A program made the position numbers and the translations under genes. Below the pieces are notes generated by a model. It was not told the DNA's origin. It made no database searches and saw only the letters and a program-made list of their open reading frames with translations. This document shows positions 1-8,608 of a DNA stretch of 64,000 nucleotides, piece by piece; the stretch's first letter is position 1, and every line of letters begins with the position of its first letter. Source of the DNA: Macrothele yani (taxonomy: Eukaryota; Arthropoda; Arachnida; Araneae; Macrothelidae); contig CM076999.1 of assembly GCA_039090855.1 (NCBI GenBank), positions 119,287,072 through 119,351,071 of the forward strand, read 5' to 3'.

Positions 1-810
1 ATTAAGTCATCATCGTGAAGTGTATGGGAATGTGTTTACCAAAGAAATCAAGGAGAATAATTGTATGTAAACCTTAGCATGCAGCTTCCTCTTCAAAACC
101 ATGTAAAATTGCCCGCCCAATATTGTATTGTCACACGCTTGTCCTGATTCCAATTAATCACGTTGGTTACTGTAGGCAAAAAATGAGGCTGTCTAGCGCC
201 ATCCTCAGTTTTATTTTGGCGGGCGAGATATTGTAGCCTGGGCTTCCATATTTATCGGAAGCGAGATTCTGTAGCCATTATTAGAGATAGTGAATTGTAG
301 TCATTTTCTTTCAATTCCCGCCATTTGGATGGGTAGGGCAGTGACAGGCAAAGTACCTTTTTGCCCACGCGTCGTAGCAGAGGGGGGGGTAGATTTATAG
401 TTTTGTCGATGTGAGAAGAATGAAACTGGACATTATTGCTTTTCAGCTGTTCCAAGCAAAGCGAGTAGAGGGGGCCAGCAAGCCAATTAATGAATCTTGC
501 GTTTTCGGAGAGGAGGCATCTTAGGGTGTGGCTGAGAGAACTCGGTGGCAGAAGGTCGACGAGGCAGGAGATCTTTACCGGGGGTGCAGTATCTTCGGGA
601 AAAAAGGGAAGGAGGAAGAAAGGTGGCCGATGATGAGGGAGACGGAAACGGATTATGAAGGGTTAATATGTAGAAAGAACAGAGATCAGGACAAAGCTTA
701 AGGACATTCCTCGTAACATCTAAATAAAAGTCTTCCTCACTGCAAAATTTAGCCTCAGTCGATTCACTTTTCTATACTTTGTTATCTGCTCCAGTTGGGA
801 GAATTACGGA
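1..810. other. No gene recognised
   Basis: No open frame in this stretch resembles a known protein and no RNA gene or repeat boundary is visible. A short open frame on the minus strand (252-455) has no recognisable motif. It may be old diverged repeat or plain intergenic DNA. Confidence 0.5.
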
Positions 811-1660
811 TTAAACCACCGATACCGAACTTACTGCAAAGGAAGCATCAAACGAACCCTCCACACAGGGCGCTGTAATAGAACTCAGCACCAAGCCCTG
901 TAACAATAGATCGTAGCATTGTGGTCGATGAAACATCCGCCAGCAGCAGGCGAAAAAGTCAAAATTTACGGGATGGACTTGATCGGCAATAATGTTCAGA
1001 TAAGCCTCGAAGTACACCCGACCATCCAGCAATATCATAGGACTCCTTCCATACCAACAGAACGTTCCCCACACAATGACGCCACCTCCAGAGCTTTGAG
1101 TTGTGTTTACAAAGTTAGCTGGATCCATTACGTCATGGGGCTCCCGCCGAACTCCCTGCCTTCTGTCGGTACAGAGCTAGGTGTGCCGCGCGCGACTCGT
1201 CCGTCGGGCCACATGACTTTTCCTCAATCTTCCAGTGTCCAGTCACGGTGTTTCTGTCGTCACTGCAAATGAACTTTCTGCTCTTTTGCAGAAACCATCC
1301 GTTTCCGTATAGGTATGCGACTACCAATATCGACAATTCCTTGCGCATAGTTTGCTAGGATACGGGTCAAGAGCAGCCTTCATTGAATGCTTCGGCGAAT
1401 TACTACACAGAGGAAGTCTTTTTTTCCTCTGTAAAACACTTCTCAGACGACGGCGATCTGGTTCCTGACAGATTGCTGTCGTTCCACAGTTACGCATCTT
1501 AGAAAAGCAATATGGTTTGTTTTTCCACTTATTGAAGTTCCGAGATATCTCACCTATTGAGAAACCAGTCAGCTTTGCTGTTTTCAAAATCGTCGCTCCA
1601 GCAAGATGGGCACCCAAAATAAACACTTTATCAAACTCCGAAAGATATTTGGTTTTCCCA
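811..1660 (-). pseudogene. Tc1/mariner transposase remnant, broken
   Basis: Minus-strand frames carry successive pieces of a Tc1-like transposase. The helix-turn-helix start (FILGAHLAGATILKTAKLTG, 1560-1626) is followed by a second DNA-binding segment, and then by the catalytic-core stretch GGGVIVWGTFCWYGRSPMIL near 1030-1090 with FEAYLNIIADQVHP after it. The pieces lie in at least three frames with stops between them, and the C-terminal Glu-containing segment is missing beyond 811. No terminal inverted repeat was found on either side, so the ends are lost. The family assignment is firm from the order of motifs. The copy cannot encode an active enzyme. It differs in sequence from the Tc1-like element at 2969-4407. 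Confidence 0.75.
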
Positions 1661-2385
1661 TCGTGATCAACACTACTGACAATTACTAAAGAACAGCATT
1701 CCTAAATAGACGCGTAGAACACGTAATGACGAACACGACTACGTATTTTGCATATATGCTGCTTAAGGGACTTTTACGTACATTTGCATACATGTTTCTA
1801 ATTCAGTGGTCGGTTTGGGTAGCATTGTCGTAACGGAAGACAATACCTTACCTATTCAGCGAACTAAGACGTTTAGACTTGAAGACTTCGTTTTTTCTGT
1901 GTAGTTTCTGAGACTAAAACTTCGGAGTGACAAATTAGTAAGATAGCAATTGATGACGGATATTCCCTTTCAACCCTACCAAACTCAGCACATGACCCCC
2001 TTTTGATAAAGATTAGCTTTTGGGGTCTTTCCAGAAGCTTCCCTTCTAAGGCAAAAAAATTCGGGGGATTTAATGTTTTTGTATAGCTCCTATTTTTCGT
2101 CTCTAATCTCGAGCACACAAAAACTATTAAAAAACATAAATTAGATTTTATTCATTTTACAGTGCAGTTAGCAGTTACACTTATTATGAACTGTAGCTAC
2201 AATTTTCTCTTTTAAGTGTACTTTTGATTTATTTGTTTTAGGCAAGGACTGCCAAAAGAAAAACTGCTTCGAAACCATCGGAATTATAAAATTTTAAACA
2301 TGAAATTTCTGAAGATAAAAGTTTTGACAATATAAGTGTACAAAATTTTAAACAAGAAATGTGAAAAGAGATTAAGCGTTTATAA
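1661..2385. other. No gene recognised
   Basis: AT-rich DNA without a supportable gene. A possible 3' splice site (tttgttttag) lies near 2240, just upstream of the candidate exon at 2386-2804, but stops in all useful frames between them make the link doubtful. A short motif (AAATTTTAAACA.GAAAT) occurs twice near 2290 and 2345, which suggests local duplication. Confidence 0.4.
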
Positions 2386-2804
2386 AACGAGGTGCGCAAA
2401 ACGAAAGTCAATATAGAAAAGCTCATCATTGCAGTAAGGAATAGTGTTAGTTCCACTAAAAGTTCCAATGATCTGCAGTTTCCAAACGGAATTTCAGGAG
2501 GCACCATCTACTGTCAAACAGAAGTTTCCGCAAGTAAATACATTTCAGAGAAAGAAGTTGTTGAGAGTAAAAACGATAAAAAAGGAGAAAGATCAAATTT
2601 CATGACAAAAAACACAAATCTTCGTACCTGTCTCGAGGATACAGAATGTGACAGAAATGAAATTTGCCGCATTACAAAACGCATTGAAAATGGTGCAGCT
2701 AAAGCGAAAGAGCGCCAAAAGATAAAACTATTCAAAAATGCTAGGCATACAAATTTTGAAGATGACGATGACAATCCGATTTTTGGCGTAAATGTGACAA
2801 GGAT
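2386..2804 (+). CDS. Candidate coding exon, unknown lysine/glutamate-rich protein
   Basis: An open frame of about 140 codons follows a stop at 2383-2385 and ends in a good 5' splice site (ACAAGGATG then GTAAGTCAG). The protein is rich in Lys, Glu, Asn and Ser, with an acidic stretch EDDDDNPIFGVNVTRM just before the donor. I recognise no domain and do not know its function. Length and composition look more like coding sequence than chance, but no upstream exon can be joined with confidence. The frame continues past the donor into a tRNA-like repeat, which argues that the donor is the true exon end. It could also be a fragment of an unrecognised transposon. Confidence 0.3.
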
Positions 2805-2844
2805 GGTAAGTCAGACAATATCCGAAAACTTTAAAATTTTCATC

Positions 2845-2916
2845 GTCCTGAAGCGGGACTCGAACCCGCGTCTCCCAGATAGCGCCCGGGTATGCTAACC
2901 ACTACACCACCCAGAA
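2845..2916 (-). repeat. tRNA-like sequence (tRNA-derived repeat head or tRNA pseudogene)
   Basis: On the minus strand this folds into a full cloverleaf. The acceptor arms TTCTGGG/TTCAGGA pair with three G-U wobbles, the D-arm region is GTGTAGTGGTTAGCAT, the anticodon stem is CCCGG/CTGGG, and the T-arm GCGGG TTCGAGT CCCGC is perfect. Both A-box-like and B-box (GGTTCGAGTCC) promoters are present. The body resembles Asp/Glu tRNAs, but the anticodon loop (GCGCTAT) has C instead of U at position 33, so a functional tRNA is unlikely. No A-tail or target duplication was found. It lies about 50 bases from the left end of the Tc1-like element. Confidence 0.55.
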
Positions 2917-3031
2917 CGACCAAGTTTCAAGTTTCCGATTAATTTGAATAGAACCATCACAGGTTATACACTATCTACCAACAAGTAATTGGACACCTGT
3001 GATAGCAAAGGAAAACGAAGTTTATTCACCT

Positions 3032-4313
3032 TCAATAGTTGGTGGAGCCTCCACGAGCGGCGATTACAGCTGCGACCCTCCGGGGCATACTCTCAACCAG
3101 GCGTTGTACGACGGCTAGCGGTATTTTCTTCCACTCGGCTTGGAGAAGACAGGTCAGTTCCTTCACCGATTTCGGACGGTGGGAGCACCCCTTAAGTCGA
3201 CGCTCCAACTCGTCCCAGAGGTGCTCGATAGGTTTAAGGTCCTAGCTCTACACAGGCCAGTCCATTCAATTAACCCCATTGTCACCATACCAAGCCACGG
3301 TGAACCTCGCAACATGACAGGTGGCATTGTCATCCTGAAAGTAACATGGGTCCACCCCGTAAAACTGCCACAACGTAGGAAGCGCATGGTCATCCAAAAT
3401 GGTCCAGTAGGTCTTGGCGTTGAGTCTATCAGGAATTGCGACCAAGGGTCCCATGCCATACCAGGAGAAACACCCCTATAGCATAATTCCACCGCCACCG
3501 AACTTCATAGTCAGCACAATACATTGCGGCAGGAGGCGTTCTCCAGGCAGACGCCAAACCCAGACCCTGCCATCCGAACGGTAGAGGGTGAACCATGATT
3601 CGTTGCTCCAGAGAACCTGTTTTCACTGGTTTTTTTTGTTTTTTTTATTGGAGGTTTAACGACCACCGTGAGCAACTCATTGGGCTATAAGCAGCCGCCC
3701 GTCCCTAATTTAAGGTCACTGGTTCCAGGGAAGGGAGAGAGACAGTGCCGTAAGACAAACACAACATCCATGCCTCACCGGGATTCGAACCCGGGCCACT
3801 TACGGACGAATGATCAGATACCATCGCTTAGACCACTGCGCCACCGGGGCGGCTTCCACTGTTCAACGGTCCACTGTTGACATTTTTTGCACCACGTTAG
3901 CTGGTGATCAAAGGCTTGTGGGCGGCAGCACGTCCATGATAACCGAGCAGATGGGCTTCCTTACGGATTGTATTCATCAAAAGAACACTCCCGGATGCCT
4001 GTTGAAACTCCTCGCGGATGTGGTCAATCGATTTGATGCGGTTCTTCCGAATTTCTCTGGCCAGCAACCGTCGGTCTCTAACTCCCAGTTTTGTGGGTCT
4101 GCCGGGTCGGCGCACATTCCGATAGTCACCTCTCATCTTCCACTTGCCAATCACGTAGGCCACTGTCGATTTTGGGTACTTCAACTTGCTGGATATGCCA
4201 CGTATGGATCGGCCGTTTCTGTGATACCCGACGATCACACCTTTCTCGAAATCAGAGAGCTCCGAACTGCGTGGCATCTTGCATGCGACTGGTTGCGTTG
4301 TTCTTTCCCACAC
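3032..4313 (-). pseudogene. Tc1-like transposase, frameshifted and SINE-interrupted
   Basis: Read on the minus strand, the start MPRSSELSDFEKGVIVGYHR and the following paired helix-turn-helix (to about 3900) are typical of Tc1-like transposases. Downstream of the SINE come a WSNESWF block, then DDNATCHVARF (second catalytic Asp), then PIEHLWDELERRLKG (catalytic Glu) and a normal C-terminus ending at the stop at 3032-3034. The first catalytic position reads Asn (codon at 3602-3604) where the family has Asp, so the enzyme would be dead even without the breaks. Frames change between blocks and stops interrupt the segment between the second Asp and the Glu. Confidence 0.85.
3631..3853 (-). repeat. 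tRNA-derived SINE, copy 1
   Basis: Minus-oriented copy of the window's main SINE. Read on its own strand it starts with the tRNA-related head GCCGCCCCGGTGGCGCAGTG, has a B box inside CGGGTTCGAATCCCGG, then a conserved body (TAAATTAGGGACGGGCG..., TTGCTCACGGTGGTCGTTAA) and an A-rich tail. It is inserted in the Tc1-like transposase and flanked by an imperfect repeat (TTCACTG / TTCCACTG). Confidence 0.88.
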
Positions 4314-4409
4314 GATATTTAATGGCGGCGGCCGTGAAGTGTATCAGGACCGCAGATATCGTCGATTGTAAGGGTGTCCAATTACTATTACTTGTTGGTA
4401 GAAGGTGTA

Positions 4410-5135
4410 TAATATTACAAGAACCCTGATTGTTGTAAACTGAGCTTCGTAGCAATTTTAAGGAACACGGATGTCCAGCACTATGAAATTTGTACCTTCC
4501 AAAAAACACAAAGAAGAAGTGATGTGAAGTTCATTCAGGATATTAGCACGGAAATGTTTTTGTTTTCGATTGCATCGTCTTGCAGACCGTAGAAGCCCAT
4601 TACGTTTCTCACTTACTTGCTTCTTCAGTCAAATCTTTCCGTTGCGCACGTTGCAGTCATAGGCGATATGAAACCGGTGTGCCATCGCCTGAAACCTAAC
4701 TTGTTCGCGATCTTTAAAATCGATGTCTATGACGTGATTTGCATTGCTCATACACACTTAAATATGCAGCGTTAATGTTTGAATTATCTGCCGAAAGAGG
4801 GCATCGTTTTCTTTCTGCAAAACATCAACAGGCAAGGTGATATGAAGGCGTTTTTCATTTTATGAAGTTTTTATTGGTAGCAGTTTTTTGTGCGTAAGTG
4901 CTATTCTCTGAAGCGATATGATGGGGCAAATCGATCCATTTGAGAACCTTTAAAGGAACATAAAAGAGTTAACTTAATGAGAATCGCCAGTGCCAACAGC
5001 CTAAGCATTTATATAATAAAAGAATATTCATCCTTTGCACTAATGAAAAGTATAGCAAAAACAACCACTTTGGAGCGTTATCAGTATCCTATGTTGTCTA
5101 GAATCTCTAATGAAAATTTCGGTCTTCCGACTGGA
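4410..5135. other. No gene recognised
   Basis: Unique-looking AT-rich DNA to the right of the Tc1-like element. No coding frame, RNA gene or repeat boundary could be supported. Confidence 0.5.
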
Positions 5136-5790
5136 AATATATTCAGGATTCCACGTACTATATAAATTGACATAGCACATCTGTTCAACACATTCTGGAT
5201 GCACGAACACTGGAGTAAAAGCAAAATGAGTCGGCACCACACCATTGAATGTTAGTGCAGGTATAACGAAGTAAATTTCTCCGTCATTTCTGTATCCGCG
5301 CCAGGATTCGAACCCGGGTCCCCTCATTCCGGAATAAGTTGCTCTACCAATTGAGCTACGCGGACGTTTGTTCTGATTGCTATGTGCCTTTATGTCGTGT
5401 GCGTCCTGCTGGCAGGTACGTCACACAGGGTGCGAATTCCACCAATCGCAGGTAGGAAATTGCTAGAAAAAAAGCAGTGATAGCGATGCTGCTTTCGCTT
5501 TTCCTTCTTATCAGAAACGCAGTTCTTAGGTCATGCATGGCACACTTGGATGCTTGCAGAAATGGAGCGGCGTTATTTCTTTTCAGTTGAACAAAGAAGT
5601 ACAGCAGTCCGGTTAAAATGACAAGTGGAGGGAGAAACTGTTTGCTTTGTGGAAAGGTGATGAATTTTGTCCCTGGGGTCTTTTCTGAGTGTTACGCTGC
5701 ATTCATCTGTATGTCTGACGGAGAATGTGAGGGGGGATATTCTACAATTATCCTTCATTTAGCTGGTAGAGAAAGACGACGATTTTAGGA
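5136..5790. repeat. Unclassified repeat, copy A (partner at 14256-14860)
   Basis: This segment matches 14256-14860 in the same orientation through several blocks, for example ATTCTGGATGCACGAAC, AATTGCTAGAA, GAAACTGTTT(g/a)CTTTGTGGAAAG and the region around AGCTGGT(a/g)AG. The copies differ by many substitutions and by indels: this one carries the solo LTR at 5262-5425, and the partner carries extra DNA at about 14416-14590. The two copies lie on either side of the gypsy element. No coding capacity was found. Confidence 0.65.
5262..5425 (-). mobile_element. Solo LTR of the tRNA-bearing TRIM family
   Basis: On the minus strand the 164-bp unit begins TGTGACGTACCTGCCAG and ends CTTCGTTATA, matching the LTRs of the TRIM at 8301-8787 apart from lacking their first 17 bases. 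It carries the same tRNA-like unit. Perfect 4-bp repeats CAGG flank it (5258-5261 and 5426-5429). The partner repeat near 14380 lacks the insertion and so shows the empty site. This tRNA-like copy has canonical geometry: 73 bases, acceptor GTCCGCG/CGCGGAT, D-stem GCTC/GAGC and T-stem CCGGG/CCTGG. The anticodon stem, however, pairs only in a shifted register. A single LTR with duplicated target fits LTR-LTR recombination. Confidence 0.85.
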
Positions 5791-6322
5791 CAACTGTTCA
5801 CATTCAGTGTTAGAGTCATGAAATTGTGTTCGAAAACTGTCATGACATGAAAGTGTTCCTATATTTCTCCCTGCTTGAGTAATTGGGGTGCACAAAATGT
5901 TTTTTCCTTATACCTCATTATCATTAGGAAATAAAGAAATATTTAAGATTTTCTGGCTGAAAGACACGCTGACCATTGGCCACTGGACAACTGCCCACAG
6001 GACAACTGATCACAAAAGTTTGGGGAGACGTATAAAAATTGCCGTTTCTTGGCACTATAATGAGAATTCAATTGGGAACTACACACACAAACGTGCACGA
6101 GCGCGTGACATATCTTAGCCTTTCCTTGACAAATGTCAACTCCGCCTTCTCGTGGTGCATACATAACCAGGATGTTTTGAATTTGTCCTGATGACAAAGG
6201 CAAAATTCTTCTTTTATATCCAATAGTTTATGTAAATCCTTAGACAAATAGTCAAATGCTTATGGTTGTAAATTTATCTTCCTAATGGAAAAGTGGTCTC
6301 ATTACTTTCCGGACAAACCTTG
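5791..6322. other. Flank of the gypsy element; only a short RTE fragment inside
   Basis: No gene is visible. The left 4-bp target duplication (CTTG) of the gypsy element lies at 6319-6322. A short match to the RTE 5' region is listed separately. Confidence 0.5.
6117..6161 (+). repeat. Fragment of RTE 5' untranslated region
   Basis: The run AGCCTTTCCTTGACAAATGT and the following CGCCTTCTCGTGGTGCAT match the minus-strand 5' end of the full-length RTE at 27040-27095 with about three mismatches. It is isolated, with no RTE coding sequence attached. Confidence 0.6.
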
Positions 6323-6946
6323 TGTAACGTATACTCTAGATTCACTTTCCTTTTGATTTTTACTATCTCTGGTTATTTTATTTTACTATGTAAATTATCT
6401 TCTTACTGAACGAGATGTTATTTCACCCGCTGAATGAGATCTGGCAATGAGTGTAAATCATGACGTGGTGGTAGCCAGTATAAATAGGCGCGTTCAACGA
6501 TACGTAGGGTGAGCTGTTGTTGTACGAAGTGAGCTGTTGTTTATATGTCAGAGAGCTGTTGTTCTATAGAGAGAGCAATTGCTTATGTGCGTGAGAGCTT
6601 TGTTTCGTGTGTAAAGAGATCTTCGTTTATGTGAGAGCCAGAAGTTTACCAAATAAAAGATTGTCTTAGTAAGTACGTCTTTCTCAGTTCATAGTTTTGT
6701 CAGATCTCTGTCTGGTTGTTAGGTTTATTTCATTAGTTGATTATTATTAACAACCAGCATAAGACTTTATTCATCTTAATTACTACTACAACATTACTAG
6801 CAGTTAAAAGCTTGTTCATTATTATTACTACACTACTAGCAGGAAAGTTTATTCATGATATAATTAACAAACAACAAGCATTAGAAGAAGCATTAGCTTA
6901 GAAGAAGCTGAATTCATTATATTAGTAGAAACTGATATTCATTATA
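6323..6946 (+). repeat. 5' LTR of the gypsy element
   Basis: Starts TGTAACGTATACTC and ends ...TTCATTATA. It contains a TATA box (TATAAATA, 6479-6486) and a polyadenylation signal (AATAAA, 6652-6657), so U3, R and U5 can be roughly placed. Between them a GAGCTGTTGTT-like motif recurs three times (about 6512-6560) with a looser fourth copy, and may bind a regulator or lie in the transcript leader. Confidence 0.92.
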
Positions 6947-6948
6947 AT

Positions 6949-6960
6949 TGGCGCCCGAAC
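6949..6960 (+). promoter_or_regulatory. Primer-binding site
   Basis: TGGCGCCCGAAC lies two bases after the 5' LTR. It complements the 3' end of a tRNA of the type used by many lysine-primed elements. The match to a standard lysine PBS stops after 12 bases, so the exact primer is uncertain. A small hairpin (TCTCG/CGAGA) follows in the leader near 6965-6978. Confidence 0.85.
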
Positions 6961-6995
6961 TTTTCTCGAACACGAGATCTTGACAATTCTTACCC

Positions 6996-8160
6996 ATGTC
7001 TTCCTTACCTGATACAACTTCAATGTTTCACCCTAAGACAAGTTTCGGTGGTGATGGGATTAATTTCGAACATCTGCAAGAAGCCTGTGGGGCTCACTTT
7101 GATATAAGTGATCTACACGTACCCGAGCATTCTTCACAATTTCGTAATTCACCAGCTTCCTGTTACTCTGAGTCGCGGGTCGTACCTGAGGGAGTTCAAT
7201 CCTCTCAGCGAAGCAGAATGCTTGCCCATTTCGTGCCGCATGCAGGAACAATTCTTTCCAATGGGTTGGAGGGATCCTTAAAATTCCTCGAGGATTTGGA
7301 AGATCACTTTGATCTCTACAATATTCCCCAAGACTGCAAAGTACAAATCGCAGGCACTTGCTTGAAGGATACCGCTAAGACCTGGTATCGGCAGTGGAGA
7401 GTGTCGAACCCGGATTCTCATTATGAGAATTTCCGAGCAGAATTTTTGGAGGTCTTTCCTTTCGGCCTCAGTCGAGCTAGCCTTGCACAACAACTTTTTC
7501 TCTCGTCAGCAAGGACCGAACGATAGCCCGGTTGCATTTGCGTTGGAAACAACACGCTTATATGACTTATGGGATCCACATGCCAGTCATGTCGACATGT
7601 TGGACACCCTATTGCAACAGCTCGACACATTTCTACAAGATTTTCTTGAGGTTCGACACCCTGCTACAATTCATGAATGCCTTCGCCTCATACGAACGTA
7701 TGAAGAGCTACACGGCAAACATGGTTCAACTCACCATGCTCGGGCACCCCGCGAGGCTTATTACGAAAACCCTCAGCGGCATAATAGGCTTGATAACTTT
7801 CACCGCGAGCATACACAAGTGCACGCCCAAGCTTCATACGTCTCACCACTTAGAAGAGTGGCAAACCAACCGCGAGTTTCTGAACACTCTTCGGGATATC
7901 GTACAAATGCACAGTATGCTTGACCCCGTTCCAATCCGCAGCATTCGGAACGTTTTCATGCTCAGGGCAATGATTGTTTTTCTGCCCGTGCTGAGGGAAG
8001 AAGTAATAGATATGAAAATGTCAACAGACATGCGGAGTTCCCGCAGCAGGTTTCACGCAGTTTTCCTCATCGTGAAAATTTTCCCGATACCCGGCAGGGT
8101 CGAGGTTTCAGACCGCATGATAATCCAACCAGGAATCCTTTAAACTTCCAAAGGAAGTAG
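6996..8160 (+). pseudogene. gypsy gag polyprotein, frameshifted
   Basis: The leader ends at an ATG at 6996. The first frame (to 7526) contains a retrotransposon capsid-type segment with FLEDLEDHFDLYNI, LKDTAKTWYRQW and FRAEFLEVF, the usual hydrophobic-aromatic pattern of Ty3/gypsy gag. Near 7460-7490 the reading shifts to another frame, which continues through VAFALETTRLYDLWD and an Arg/His/Asn-rich tail. An in-frame TGA sits at 7921-7923 and a TAG at 8158-8160. No CCHC zinc knuckle is recognisable, so nucleic-acid binding may rest on the basic tail. The TAG separates gag from pol in the same frame. Confidence 0.8.
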
Positions 8161-8300
8161 ACCAAGGAGTCGGTCCTGCTTCCTGATACCAAGCATTCTG
8201 ACCCTAAAACAGTATTAGTGACTGTCCAAACTCCTCAGTTGCCTGATGTATTCTTGACAATTGAAGATATTATTGTCGAGACAAAGTTCGACACTGGTTC

Positions 8301-8483
8301 TGTAACGTACCAGGAGATGTGACGTACCTGCCAGAAGGACGCACACGACGTAAAGGCAGATAGGAATCAGAATAAAAAATGTCCGCGTAGCTCAATTGGT
8401 AGAGCAACTTATTCCGGAATGAGTGGACCCGGGTTCGAATCCCGGCGTAGACCAAAAATGACAGAGAAATTTTCTTCGTTATA
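8301..8483 (+). repeat. 5' LTR of the TRIM
   Basis: TGTAACGTACC...CTTCGTTATA. The first 77 bases are identical to the 3' LTR; about 16 differences fall in the remaining part, which contains the tRNA-like unit. TGT(A/G)ACGTACC occurs twice, 17 bases apart, at the LTR start. AATAAAA precedes the tRNA-like unit and could serve as a polyadenylation signal. Confidence 0.9.
8381..8452 (+). repeat. tRNA-like unit in the TRIM 5' LTR
   Basis: It begins GTCCGCGTAGCTCAATTGGT, with a consensus A box (TAGCTCAATTGG, 8388-8399) and D-stem GCTC/GAGC. The anticodon loop region TTCCGGA would place CCG (arginine-type) at positions 34-36. The B box GGTTCGAATCC is at 8432-8442. The acceptor 3' arm has drifted (CGTAGAC instead of CGCGGAT), so this copy folds less well than the one at 5284-5356. 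It is not a functional tRNA gene by appearance, but the Pol III promoter elements are intact. Confidence 0.8.
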
Positions 8484-8608
8484 ATGGCGCCCGAACTATC
8501 CGGATGACCCGACCGTTCACAATCTCGCAATGGTGTGATGTTATTTCCACACCGCGAGATAGGAAAAATAAGAGCAGCACTTCGAAAAAAAAAAAAAGGG
8601 GGAGATGA
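8484..8608 (+). promoter_or_regulatory. TRIM core: PBS, hairpin, polypurine tract
   Basis: After the PBS there is a hairpin with two stacked 6-bp helices: TCTCGC (8523-8528) with GCGAGA (8554-8559), and GGTGTG (8532-8537) with CACACC (8548-8553). A 3-base bulge separates them and the loop has 10 bases. In so short a core this is the best candidate for a packaging or dimerisation signal. The gypsy leader has a smaller hairpin with the same TCTCG/CGAGA stem. The core ends in the polypurine tract 8585-8608. Confidence 0.65.

Larger units (their letters stand above)
2969..4407 (-). mobile_element. Tc1-like DNA transposon with TIRs and TA duplication, split by a SINE
   Basis: The ends are inverted repeats. 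The left end starts CACTATCTACCAACAAGTAA and contains TTGGACACC. The right end, read inward, starts CACCTTCTACCAACAAGTAA and reaches TTGGACACC after a short insertion. Both are flanked by TA (2967-2968 and 4408-4409), the target used by Tc1/mariner elements. The single transposase gene runs on the minus strand and is interrupted by a SINE at 3631-3853. Without the SINE the element would be about 1.2 kb, a little short of the usual 1.3-1.6 kb. Confidence 0.88.

Noticed and set aside
811..1272. Plus-strand open frame 919-1272 and similar antisense frames across transposases
   Set aside because: They overlap the Tc1-like coding strand in antisense and show no family features.
2846..2961. Another LTR of the tRNA-bearing TRIM type on the minus strand (starts TGTGATGG)
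   Set aside because: No matching 3' LTR end or 4-bp duplication was found, and the flanking sequence does not match the TRIM LTRs.
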